This document shows positions 1-9,900 of a stretch of DNA of 64,000 nt, piece after piece. Numbering within the stretch: the stretch's first letter is position 1; each line of letters starts with the position of its first letter. Under the pieces are notes generated by a model, which saw only the letters and a list, made by a program, of their open reading frames with translations, did no database searches and was not told the origin of the DNA. The DNA is from Silene latifolia (lineage: Eukaryota > Streptophyta > Magnoliopsida > Caryophyllales > Caryophyllaceae): positions 3,390,158 to 3,454,157 of the forward strand of contig NC_133538.1 of assembly GCF_048544455.1 (NCBI RefSeq), given 5' to 3'. The translations under genes were made by a program, and so were the position numbers.

Positions 1-899
1 TCATATAGTTTTCTCATTTTAGTTTACAATTTAGTTAAGCTTGTAGTTCTTCAAACATTTGGTTCTAAGATATTTCAAGCATTTGGTTTTTATTTGTTCT
101 TCCATACAAGTTCTCTATTATTAAGGTATTTCTATTTTTAGTTTGCAATTTTACATTTCTATTCTAGTTACCACATAGTTCATAATCAAGTATTCCATTT
201 TACATTAGCATTGTTCTTTTCTCATGTTATATCATCTAATTAATATAAATCTTATAACCATGTTTAATACTTCTTACAATATAGTTTGCAATTCACATTT
301 TAACATGAGTAGCTAAATCTCCTAGTCTAAGGGTTAGGGGAGCCATGCATAAATTTAATATATAAACATGATAAAATAAGTTAATAATACTATTGTTCAT
401 ATTGCTTCTATCACATGTTTGCATCGTCACGTTTAATCATTGTTTAAGGCCTTATTCAAATGATTAAGTTTGTTCATTCATTCTATAAGTCGAGAGGCAC
501 GGAATTGAATTAGACTAAGCATGTATAGTAGGACGACCTAGTCATGGACGAGAGTTTCTCTAGGACCCGGTCTATGGTTGATGCTAATGCCGCAAGGTGG
601 GTATCTTTAAACCTAAGCAATTGACAATGTTATTAGTACCGAATTTATCATAATCATATGTTTACCTTTGCATGTGTGACCCGAACCCCTTAGACTCTCT
701 TTTATTATATAATTTACATCATTATTGTTATTAATCATCAAACAACCAAACCAAATCAAATCGTAATCGACCTAGATAAAAATCTACCCATAGCAATTCA
801 CGACGTAATTCCCGTTTCCTTGTGTTCGACCCCTATTGCTACATTAACTTGTTGTTTAGGGTAATTATCTTTGCATAGGTACGCGATAAAACCTATCAA
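1..899 (+). repeat. AT-rich, LTR-like remnant
   Basis: No coding sequence was recognised. The stretch at about 490-620 (direct reading: gaggcacgg, then phrases around gctaatgccgcaagg) and the stretch at about 808-898 (taattcccgtttccttgtg, then ttcgacccctattgctac, ending in aacctatca) read like the downstream part of a plant LTR. The matching start was not found, so this is an inferred remnant. Positions 900-1134 hold nothing recognisable. Confidence 0.3.
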
Positions 900-1134
900 T
901 AGCCAACTTTTATATATATAATAATAAAGAGATATACTTCGTATAGCACGTTGATGCATAGTAGGATTCAAGATTTCAAGTTGCTCCATAATTATTTTTT
1001 TAGTAGTTATCCAAAATACTATCATTCTTCTAATTAAATAGTAAACTAAATCAAAATTGTAAAAGATCATTATTCTTATAATTACTTACGACATTTGTTA
1101 GTGAGACATGAATGGTTTTGATATTTGAATAAAA

Positions 1135-1900
1135 GACAAATGTTGTTCTATTATGCGTAATGGTATTTTATATGGTCAAGCTCATAGTGTTGATGGACTA
1201 TATGTTCTAAATTTAACTAAGCAGGTCTATAACATTAATGCCAAAAGATTAAAAACTAATGATTCTAATCCTACTTATCTTTGACAATGTCGTTTGGGTC
1301 ATATAAATAAGAAACGCGTACAAAAACTTCATAAAGATGGACTTTTGGATTCATTTGAGAGATGTGGGTCTTGTTTATTTGGAAAAATGACAAAAACGCC
1401 TTTTATCAGTTGCAGTGAGAGGGCGGCTGACTTATTAGGCCTTATACATTCTGATATTTGTGGTCCAATGAGTCGTGCTACTAGAGGTGGATTTCAATAT
1501 TTCATAACATTTACTGATGATTTCAGTAGATATGGTTATGTTTACTTGATGAAACCCAAGTCTGAATCCTTTGAAAAATTCAAAGAATTTCATAATTAGG
1601 TGCAGAATCAGCTTGGAAAGACAATTAAAGCTTTACGATCTGATCGTGGAGGAGAATACTTGAGGCAAGAGTTTGGTGATCATCTTAGAGGTTGTGGAAT
1701 CATTTCACAACTAACTCCACCAGGAACACCACAATGGAATGGTGTGTCTGAGAGGAGGAATCAGACTTTGCTTGATATGGTTCGGTCTATGATGAGTCAT
1801 GCTAGTCTTCCAATTTCATTTTGGGGTTATGCACTTGAAAATTCTACGTTCACACTTAACAATGTCAATCAAAGTCGGTAGAAAAGACACCATATCAGAT
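1135..1900 (+). pseudogene. Copia GAG-pre-integrase and integrase core, broken
   Basis: The reading starts with a pre-integrase stretch (GLYVLNLTKQ, then QCRLGHINKKRV and a zinc-finger pair CGSCLFGKM). It continues into the integrase catalytic core with the first Asp in HSDICGPM, the second in LRSDRGGEYL and the Glu in GVSERRNQTLLDMV. Stops at about 1284 and 1597 and a frameshift at about 1890 break it. The reaction in the family is insertion of the cDNA into host DNA. This copy cannot make the full protein. Confidence 0.85.
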
Positions 1901-2088
1901 ATGGACTGGAAACGTTCCTAAGATGTCTTTCCTAAAGATTTGGGGATGCGAGGCTTTTGTAAGGAAGTTAATTCCTGAAAAACTTGGCACCAAATCCGAC
2001 AAATGCTTCTTTGTAGGGTATCCTAAGGAGACTAAAGGGTACTATTTCTACAACCCATCTAAGGGCAAAGTGTTTGTAGCTCGATAGG

Positions 2089-3425
2089 GTGTCTTTTTGG
2101 AAAAAGAATTTATTTCCAAAAGGAACCAGTGAGAGTAGAATTGATCTCGAAAAAATTCGAGAGACACAGGAAATTCCTCCACCTAATGAGGAGGAACAAT
2201 GTCTAGATTTACAAAGAGTTGTAGTTTCTACTCCTGTAGAACCCGCCCTATGTAGATCTGAAAGATCTAATTTTGGTAAGGATCCCGTAAGATATGGGTT
2301 CTTAGTGACTGAGCATCGTGATTTACTTTTGGTAGAGAATGATGAGCCAGGGTCATATAAAGAAGCAATGATGGGCTCTGACTCTGAAAAATGGCTTGAG
2401 GCCATGAAATCTGAAATGGAATTCATGTACCATAACCAAGTATGGACTTTGGTTGATCCACCCGATGGTGTTAAAATCATTGAGTGTAAATGGGTCTTCA
2501 AGAAAAAGGTTGACATGGATGGAAATGTGGATATATATAAGGCGCGACTGGTAGCTAAAGGTTTCAAGCAAATTCATGGTATTGACTATGATGAAACCTA
2601 TTCTCCAGTAGCGATGCTTAAGTCCATTCAGATTCTCCTAGCAGTTGCTGCATTTCATGATTATGAAATTTGGCAAATGGATGTGAAAACAACTTTCCTT
2701 AATGGAAATCTGCAAGAGGATGTGTACATAACACAACCTGAAGGTTTCACAACACATGCTAGGAAGATTTGTAAGCTTCAACGATCCATTTATGGATTGA
2801 AGCAAGCATCTCGGAGTTAGAATCTTCGTTTTAATCAGGCAATCAAAGAGTTTGGTTTCCTTAGAAACGAAGAAGAACCATATGTGTACAAGAAGAATAG
2901 TGGAATGCAGTTGCATTTCTGGTTCTTTATGTCGATGACATTCTCCTTATGGAAAATGACATTCCAATGCTTCAGTCCGATAAAGACTGGCTTGGAAGTT
3001 GTTTTTCCATGAAAGATATGGGTGATGCAGCTTACATCTTAAGTATTAGGATCTATAGAGATAGACCTAACAGACTTATTGGTCTGAGTCAAAGCACTTA
3101 TATAGACAAGGTGATTCAACGTTTCAATATGATTAATTCCAAGAAAGGTTTCTTGTCTATGTCTCATGTCATTACTCTTAGCAAGACTCAGTGTCCTTCG
3201 ACACCTGATGAGCAAGAGCGCATGAGTAAGATTCCCTATGCTTCTGCCATATGTTCTATCATGTATGCCATGTTATACACTCGTCCTGATGTAGCTTGTG
3301 CATTGAGTATGACGAGTAGATACCAAAATAATCCCAGTGAAGGTCACTGGACACCTGCCAAGAATATCCTAAAGTATCTTAAGAGAACTAAGGATATGTT
3401 CTTGGTATTTGGTGGGGATGAATAG
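2089..3425 (+). pseudogene. Copia reverse transcriptase, two frames
   Basis: The N-terminal half (2089-2820) contains the Copia RT signatures KARLVAKGFKQ, DYDETYSPVA and MDVKTTFLNG. It stops at a TAG at 2818. The catalytic YVDD box is readable at about 2929-2940 (LYVDDILLMEND), and the thumb/connection region runs from 2949 to 3425 (PYASAICSIMYAMLYTRPDV). The parts are in different frames, with at least one indel near 2910. The family copies element RNA into cDNA. This copy is inactive. Confidence 0.85.
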
Positions 3426-3435
3426 CTCGTTGTAA

Positions 3436-3918
3436 GTGCTTACACCAAATGCTAGTTTTCAGACTGATAGAGATGATTCTCGATCTCAATCTGGATATGT
3501 ATTCTTGCTAAATGGTGGAGCTGTTAGTTGGAAGAGTTCCAAACAGGATACTGTGGCTGATTCTACAATAGAGGCTGAGTATATTGCTGCTTCAGAAGCA
3601 ACAAAGGAAGCTGTTTGGATTAGGAAATTTGTTTGTGAACTTGGAGTGATTCCTAGCATTTATAGCCCCATAGATATTTAATGTGATAATAATGGTGCTA
3701 TTGCACAAGCTAAGGAACCGAGGTCACATAAAAAATCCAAACATATAGAGAGAAGATATCACCTTATCAAGGAGATCATTGATAGAGGTGATGTTAAGAT
3801 ATGCAGAGTAACGACTGATGCAAATGATGCAGATCCCTTAACAAAGCCTCTCCCGCAGTTTAAGCATGAGAGTCATAGAGTTGCCATTGGTCTAAGATGC
3901 ATTAGCGAGTGGTCTTAG
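3436..3918 (+). pseudogene. Copia RNase H domain
   Basis: The domain begins after a stop at 3423. The Copia RNase H signature is clear: SGYVFLLNGGAVSWKSSKQ, then the DSTIEAEYIAASEA active-site region and AVWIRKF. A TAA at about 3680 breaks the frame just before CDNNGAIAQAKEP. The frame then runs on through DPLTKPLPQF to a natural-looking end at 3916-3918 (CISEWS then TAG). This is the C terminus of the polyprotein. Confidence 0.8.
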
Positions 3919-4387
3919 TCCCATTATGAGATCTTTGTTTTAGTGGGAGTTTATTTGACATGTTTAATTGGTTATATGTGACATTTACTTTATTGATTCA
4001 ATAAAATTATTATTTAATTTTATTCATTTCATTGTTTAATTGAATATTTGTTCCACAATAGTCAACATTGATTAAATAGATCACTAAGTACGTGACTTAG
4101 TTTTGGAACTTTATTTGGATGATGTTTTCTATTATAGTCTCTAATCGGGGCATTAAATTGGAACACTTGAATGCCTAAAATGATTAGTATATGAGCTGGT
4201 TGATGACTAAGTTCCTTAAGTCATAATATTAGGATATCAAACCAGGCATATGGGTACATGTTAGAGAACATGTATTAGACAGACCCTTTAAGAACTTTAC
4301 TAAGGATTCGCTTAGTGTCAGTAAAGTTTCTTATCACTGGTTAGTAGTGAATATACAGTCTTTAGACCTGAGTTTTTCACTATTATG

Positions 4388-4664
4388 TACTTCCTCCATT
4401 CAACTCCACTCTACCATATTTCCTTTTTCATCCATTCAACTCTACTCTACCACTTTCCATAAAAAGCAAGTAAAATGACTCTTTTATCCTCATGGCAAAC
4501 AATTATTTACACAAAATGGCACTAGTTGACCCACATAATTACCCACTTTATGGACAAATTAATCATCCATCCCATTTCCCATTGTACTTTTATTATTACT
4601 TTATTATTTTCTTAACATTTGTGCAAATTGTACTATGGTAGAGTGGAGTTGAATGGAGGAAGTA
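4388..4664. mobile_element. Stowaway-type MITE with TA target duplication
   Basis: Perfect 32-bp terminal inverted repeats: 4387-4418 is the exact reverse complement of 4634-4665 (TIR begins CTTCCTCCATTCAACTCC). The element proper is 4390-4662, flanked by TA at 4388-4389 and 4663-4664. Length (273 bp), the CTYCCTCC-type terminus and the TA duplication fit Stowaway (Tc1/mariner-derived) MITEs. It has no coding capacity and is inserted inside the Copia 3' non-coding region. Confidence 0.9.
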
Positions 4665-5007
4665 CATGCTAACTAGTTTGTTTTGACATTGTCAAACGTC
4701 AGCCGTGACTGGTGACTATAACGGCAATGCTTGGACTTATTATGGATCATGTGATAGGATGTGGTTAAACAACATGGGATTTGTTCCTTCCTTACTGAAG
4801 AGAGTTTATTGTTTCTGGCCTCTCGAAGAGTGTGAATTGTAAAATGCGTGGCCACGCTCAGACGAGGTGATTGTCAGTCGTCTGCTTTAACAATTCAACT
4901 CAGAGATTCGAGAAAAATGATTGGGGCATATAAGGTTGACACTTTTCCTACCTTAGTCTTGATTGGAACAATAGTAGTAAAGAGACAGTTTTAATTGGAC
5001 ACAGTGC

Positions 5008-5018
5008 AAGTGGGAGAC
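5008..5018 (+). other. Copia polypurine tract
   Basis: The purine-rich run AAGTGGGAGA plus C sits directly before the LTR start TGTTGGATT. This is where plus-strand DNA synthesis is primed in Copia elements. Confidence 0.75.
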
Positions 5019-5560
5019 TGTTGGATTCATGTCCGAGTCCAATTAAGGTAACCCAGTTTATATTTTAGTTAACCGTAACGTTTTGCTAGAAGCCGCTTAT
5101 GGACCGAGTGAGTTTAAGGACTCGTGTAGAATTAAACGGGCCCATTGGGTCATACACAAGATGAAAACGGTGTTTTCTTTTATAGTCGGACTGAAATATG
5201 GAAATAGTGCTCTAATTAGATTAGGTCCAGTTGCGATTAAAGTTAGAGTTTGATTAGGAAACCGGGTAATTACTCCCCTATATATAGAGATATATGGGAG
5301 TCAGTTTTATCTATCCTATTCTTATGTGAGAATAATAAAACCCTACCTTGTGTAGTAGCATACAAATCGCATCTCCTGTTCATTCGTGTGGATACTGGTG
5401 GAGGCACTACAATTGGAGTGTTCTTGGTTATTTGTAGCAGTTGGGTTATTCAGATCCGATCTTATTTTCTTATATTGTTGGATATTATTGCTCACGGATT
5501 TATTCCGCTGTGAGGTAATTCGATTACTCTTTTATTTATGTTTAATTCTGATTTCTAACA
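5019..5560 (+). repeat. Copia 3' LTR
   Basis: The LTR starts TGTTGGATTC and ends TTTCTAACA, giving TG..CA ends with short inverted repeats (TGTTGGA/TGTTAGA); 542 bp. A TATA-like run CTATATATAG lies at about 5278, and an AATAAAACCC polyadenylation-like signal at about 5334. The 5' LTR partner is not in the window. Unlike the other LTR families here, it shows no palindrome array. Confidence 0.8.
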
Positions 5561-5827
5561 TGCATATGGTCCTGGAGATTTGTCTATTAAAATCGTTTAA
5601 GGACCGACAAATCCTTTCAACATTTTATTCAAATATGCTGATTATATGTTGCCAAGGTTACCTACTATTTATCTTTCTATATCGGTAGGTAGATAAACCC
5701 GTAGGGAGTAATAGTTTTGTAACTTGGACATGAATATCACATAATAATGACTTAACCATCTAACTTAAAAACATTACACCTAATTTTTTTGTAACCACAC
5801 TTGAAAACAAGACACTATTTAATTCTT
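5561..5827. other. Intergenic, probable Helitron interior
   Basis: No coding sequence was seen. Because a Helitron 3' terminus follows at 5828-5854, this stretch may be its interior. I could not fix a 5' TC end. Confidence 0.3.
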
Positions 5828-5854
5828 CGTGCAACGCACGGACACGAAATCTAG
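5828..5854 (+). mobile_element. Helitron 3' terminus
   Basis: A GC-rich hairpin (CGTGC-AAC-GCACG, 5828-5840) is followed ten bases later by CTAG (5851-5854) and then T. A short hairpin about 10 nt before a CTRR end, inserted before a T, is the standard Helitron 3' signature. Only the terminus is identified. Confidence 0.7.
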
Positions 5855-5951
5855 TATATGATATGTGAGCTCTAAAATGGTGAGAATAGTAATGGTGAGA
5901 GTATTGGTAGAGGTGCATTGTCTAGCACGCTGTGTTTTTACTCTTTGGAAC

Positions 5952-6288
5952 TAGAGGTGCTCATCAAGGTGCCGGGTCACGGGCCAGTGCGGGCCGGCTA
6001 AGTGTTTGGGGCACTAGACGGCACGGGTGAGGGACCGGCCGGGCGGGCCGTCTTGTGTTGGTTTTGTCCACCCAAGCACGACCCATATAGTATGTGCTGC
6101 GAGCGGGCGGGCTTATATTTTTTGATTTTTAGTGTTCTTGACCGGTGGGCCAAGGAAATGCGCACTAGCCCGCTCGAGGGAAGGAGCGAGCCGTCTTTGG
6201 TTCGGGCACTGAAATGGCCGGGCGGAGAAAGTCGGCCCACGAGACGATCTTTGGCGGCCGGATTGGCCCGCCATGTTGTCCACCTCTA
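5952..6288. mobile_element. hAT-type MITE, GC-rich, with 8-bp target duplication
   Basis: The ends are TAGAGGTG (5952-5959) and CACCTCTA (6281-6288), an inverted repeat. The flanks are TTTGGAAC (5944-5951) and TTGGGAAC (6289-6296), an 8-bp duplication matching 7 of 8, as expected for hAT. The interior is unusually GC-rich (CGGGCCGGC-type words) in AT-rich surroundings. The open frames across it in both directions reflect composition, not genes. Confidence 0.8.
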
Positions 6289-6994
6289 TTGGGAACGGAT
6301 CTTTTTTAATATGGCCTAGGGTTTAGAGTAGGGAAAGTAATAGACTATTTTGGCCCTTATTTTGTACTGAATCATTAAACTACTTGAGAATTAATGAGAC
6401 AACTTCAAATGAGGTTTTCTGAAACCATATTGTGCCACAACAGTAGGAGAGGTTCTTTTCTTTTAGTAATATAATTATGATTATGATAATGATAATGATA
6501 ATGATGAAGGTGTACGATAATCAATTAGTCTCACTTTAGACGGATATATCTGTTTAAAGGGAAAGACGGGTCAAATATGCTTAAAATGATGACATTTTTG
6601 GGCCTACTATGCAACTTGTTGCTTGTCTATCCTTAAAATATGTGAATATTTGGTCCGTTTATAACTATAGACGGATATCTCCTGTCTATAATGAGAATTT
6701 GGGTAGATAATTTTGTATATCCGCAAGAATGTTTGAGTATAAAACTACTGTATACTTCGTATAAAAAAAAGTACGAAAGATTGGTTAGAGTTGGCGCGCG
6801 TCACTTGGTCGTCAACAAGCACCTCTCTCCTTTCTCGTAAACTTTATCCCCAATCCAACCTTCCTTATTCTTTCTCCTACCTTCTTTTTCCTTTCTTAAT
6901 CATCCATCCACCATAATCATACCCCACCCCCTCTTCAATTCCACGCCTTTAACTCGATCTAATTTAGTTCAGATCCGTTCAACTCGATTCAATC
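6289..6994 (+). promoter_or_regulatory. FREE1 upstream region and 5' leader
   Basis: This holds the presumed promoter and leader of FREE1. From about 6825 to 6994 the sequence is pyrimidine-rich (repeated CCTTCT/CTTTCTC runs), typical of a plant 5' leader ahead of the ATG at 6995. A clear TATA box was not fixed. A MITE-like unit at about 6528-6703 lies inside it. Confidence 0.4.
6528..6703. mobile_element. Small MITE-like inverted-repeat unit
   Basis: The left end (GTCTCACTTTAGACGG) and the reverse complement of the right end (ATTCTCATTATAGACAGG) are imperfect inverted repeats about 175 bp apart. Both carry the AGACGGATAT word. Similar AGACGG/CCGTCT words recur at about 34963-34996 and 39163-39205, which suggests a dispersed family. 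No target duplication was fixed. Confidence 0.35.
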
Positions 6995-9900
6995 ATGCAA
7001 CAACCAGGCGTAGGCGAAAACCCGTTCCCCTTCCCCAACACAAACAACAACAATTCATACTACCCTCATTACAATCATCATAATAATCCTCAACCCTCTT
7101 TCTTCCAAAACCCTAACCCTAGTTTCACCCCCAATTCAATCGATTTATTCCAATCCCATTACCCTGCTTCTTCCGCATCCGCTCCACCTCTCTCTTCTTC
7201 CTTCGCACCTCCAGATTACCCCAATTACCCCTCCTCATACCCTCAATTTCCCGATCATACCCTCCATAACCCTAATCCCCAATTTCACTACGATCACACT
7301 CCACCTCCGTATTATACTCCCGATCATGACCCGAACCCGAATCTAACCGTGCCTCATTTGGCACCTCAGTATTCCGCTTACGACGACCGTTGGGATCGTG
7401 AGCAGGAGTATGGGCATGGTTTTGATAATGGAGGCGGTGGTGGTGGGGGTGATGATGAGGGTGTTTATAGGTATGAAGGTGGGAAGGTGGAGCCGTATGG
7501 TGCACGTGGTACGGTGGGTTTTTCGAAGGTATCGACTAATCAAGTGATGTTTGATGATTATGGACGGCCGATTAGCGTTGCGAATGGTCGTGCTAATGGT
7601 AATGGTGATGGGAAGAGGGGTGTTAGGGAGTATGGAGGTGTGAAGGCGAATAAGGTGGTGAAGGCTGTACCAAAGGACGATACTGAGGAGGATTTTCGAG
7701 GCGGGATTCAGAAGTTTCGGGTTAAGTTGTTGGCTGAAGGGTATGGGCAGACTGATATGGATGTGCTTTGTCAGGTTTGTTTGTTGGTTTATTTTGCGTT
7801 GTTACCGGTTTTATTGTTCGTTGTGTGGTTTTTGTATTGCAATTGTATGTTATTGTATAGCATGCCGGAATTTCATTCAAGGTTAGTGAATAGTGGCATT
7901 TGTAAAACTCGAACGGAGTTAAAACAACTGCGAAAGGAAAGCTTCCATGTATCGGTGTTAAATTGGAATATTTTTTTTTTTTCCAAAATAGGAACAAACT
8001 ATTTCTCGCTTGAAGGCGGTTTCAAACTATCTCCCTCATTTTGCAGCTCTAGTCGAGATAAATGGTCAGCAACAAGGTTTTCAGAGCCTTTCTTGTCTTG
8101 AATCTCCAAATCAAACTCCTGAATTAGGAATATCCATCTCAATAGTCGCTGCTTGGCGTCCTTCTTAACAAAAAGCTGCCTCAAAGCAGTATGATCGGTA
8201 AAAACAATCACCTTGGACCCGAGCAGATAGGACCTAAACTTCTCTAGTGCATATACTACAGCCAACATCTCCTTCTCAGTAGTAGCATAAGTCTCATCCA
8301 ATGTTCGGCTGGCATAGTAAATAGCACTCAAAGCCTTGTCTTTCCTTTGGCCTAACACCGCGCCGACTACATAATCGCTGGCATCACACATTATCTCGAA
8401 TGGTAGCTCCCAAATCTGGAGCTTGAATAATCGGTGCTGTGATCAAGGCGTGCTTTAACCTGTTAAAAGCAGAAAGACATTCATCAGAAAATTCAAAAGG
8501 GATATCTTTAATTAGCAATCGTGTAAGTGGTTTAGCTATTTTAGAAAAGTCCTTGATGAACCGACGATAAAAGCCAGCGTGACCAAGGAAACTTCTAACT
8601 TCTTTGACGTTAACAGGAGGTGGTAATTGCTCAATCACTTGCACTTTTGCTCTGTCAACCTCTATACCCTTATCAGAAACTAAGTGACCAAGGACAACTC
8701 CCTCGTTGACCATAAAATGGCACTTTTCCAAGTTCAACACCATATTAACCTCAATACATCTCTGCAAAATCTTATCAAGGTTAGACAAACAAGAAGAGAA
8801 ATCAGACCCATAGACGCTGAAATCGTCCATAAAAACCTCCATGATAGACTCTATATACTCAGAAAATATCCCCATCATACACCTTTGAAAGGTAGCTGGG
8901 CATTACACAAACCAAATGGCATCCTGCGATATGCATAAACACCATAGGGGCAAGTAAAAGTCGTTTTCTCCTGATCATCCGGATGGATAGGGATCTGAAA
9001 GAACCCTAATAGAAAAACTTATGGGAAGCTAATCTCTCTAACATCATATCTAATACAATGAAATCAACAGGTATAAAGAATTTGCCTATCTTAACAGGGA
9101 CATTCTCTAATACACCTAGAGGTCGCTTAACTCTTCGGTCAACCATTTGTAGGGTAACATTGGTAACTTTAAGATGCCCCATATTCAGTTTCTCGCAAAC
9201 TGAATAGGGCATGACACTGACACTGGCACCCAAATCACATAAAGCTTTATCTATTACATGAGTGCCTATAGTACAGGGAATTGAAAAACTACCAGGATCC
9301 TTCAATTTTGGAGGAGACTTGCTTTGTAGGAGTGCACTACACTCTTCTGTAAAAGCAATGGTCTCTACCTCGTTAAAGCACCTCTTACGGGTCAAGATGT
9401 CCTTCATAAACTTAGCATAAGAGGGTACCTGGGTAATTAGTTCGGTAAAAGGTATGAAGATTTTTGACGACCTCCAAGAATTTACGGAATTATCGCTCAA
9501 CTTTTGTGTTCTTTAGGCGCCCTGGGAAAGGAACCTTGATAACGATTGGCGAGTCAGCAATTTTACTCTTCCCTTTGTCAGAAATAGACGCCTTATCAGT
9601 AGTAGAAGGCGTTCCAATAGCAATAGATGACGGATCAGCAACTCCGTCTGGCGAAAAAGTCGATCAAGTCGATCGACCAACTAAATCAGTCGATCGACCA
9701 CTTTTTTCAGTCGATTATCGACCACTTTTTTCAGTCGATCGACTATTTTCAGTCTCGCCAATTTTCTGTTCAGCAGTTCGATCGACCGCTTATTTCAGTC
9801 GATCGACTTTTTTCAGGTATCATAGCATCTTCGTCCGCTCCTTTTTCTTCCGCATCCACATCTACCTCCTCAATTATGACCTCCTCAACACTCTCAGGTC

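Larger units (their letters stand above)
1135..5560 (+). mobile_element. Degenerate Ty1/Copia retrotransposon, 5' truncated, with 3' LTR
   Basis: The order of recognisable domains is GAG-pre-integrase, integrase, reverse transcriptase, RNase H, non-coding 3' region, polypurine tract and 3' LTR. Integrase ahead of RT is the diagnostic Copia order. Gag, protease and the 5' LTR are missing, so the copy is cut at about 1135. The pol frame is broken repeatedly by stops (for example TGA at the WQCRLGHI motif near 1284, TAG near 1597, TAA near 3680) and frameshifts (near 1890 and 2910). It is a dead copy. A Stowaway MITE (4390-4662) inserted later between RNase H and the polypurine tract. Confidence 0.85.

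Noticed and set aside
5828..5840. Possible transcription terminator hairpin
   Set aside because: The hairpin plus CTAG at ten bases fits a Helitron 3' end better, and rho-independent terminators do not apply to plant nuclear DNA.
6002..6319. Overlapping GC-rich open frames on both strands (about 80-105 aa)
   Set aside because: They lie entirely within the hAT MITE and reflect its GC content. No domain was recognised and the same frames occur on both strands.
7775..8101. Readthrough of FREE1 exon 1 to a 368-aa protein
   Set aside because: After residue 260 the sequence loses similarity to FREE1, and a GT donor joins exactly in phase to [11 protein letters not shown] at 13177. Intron retention is possible but not supported.
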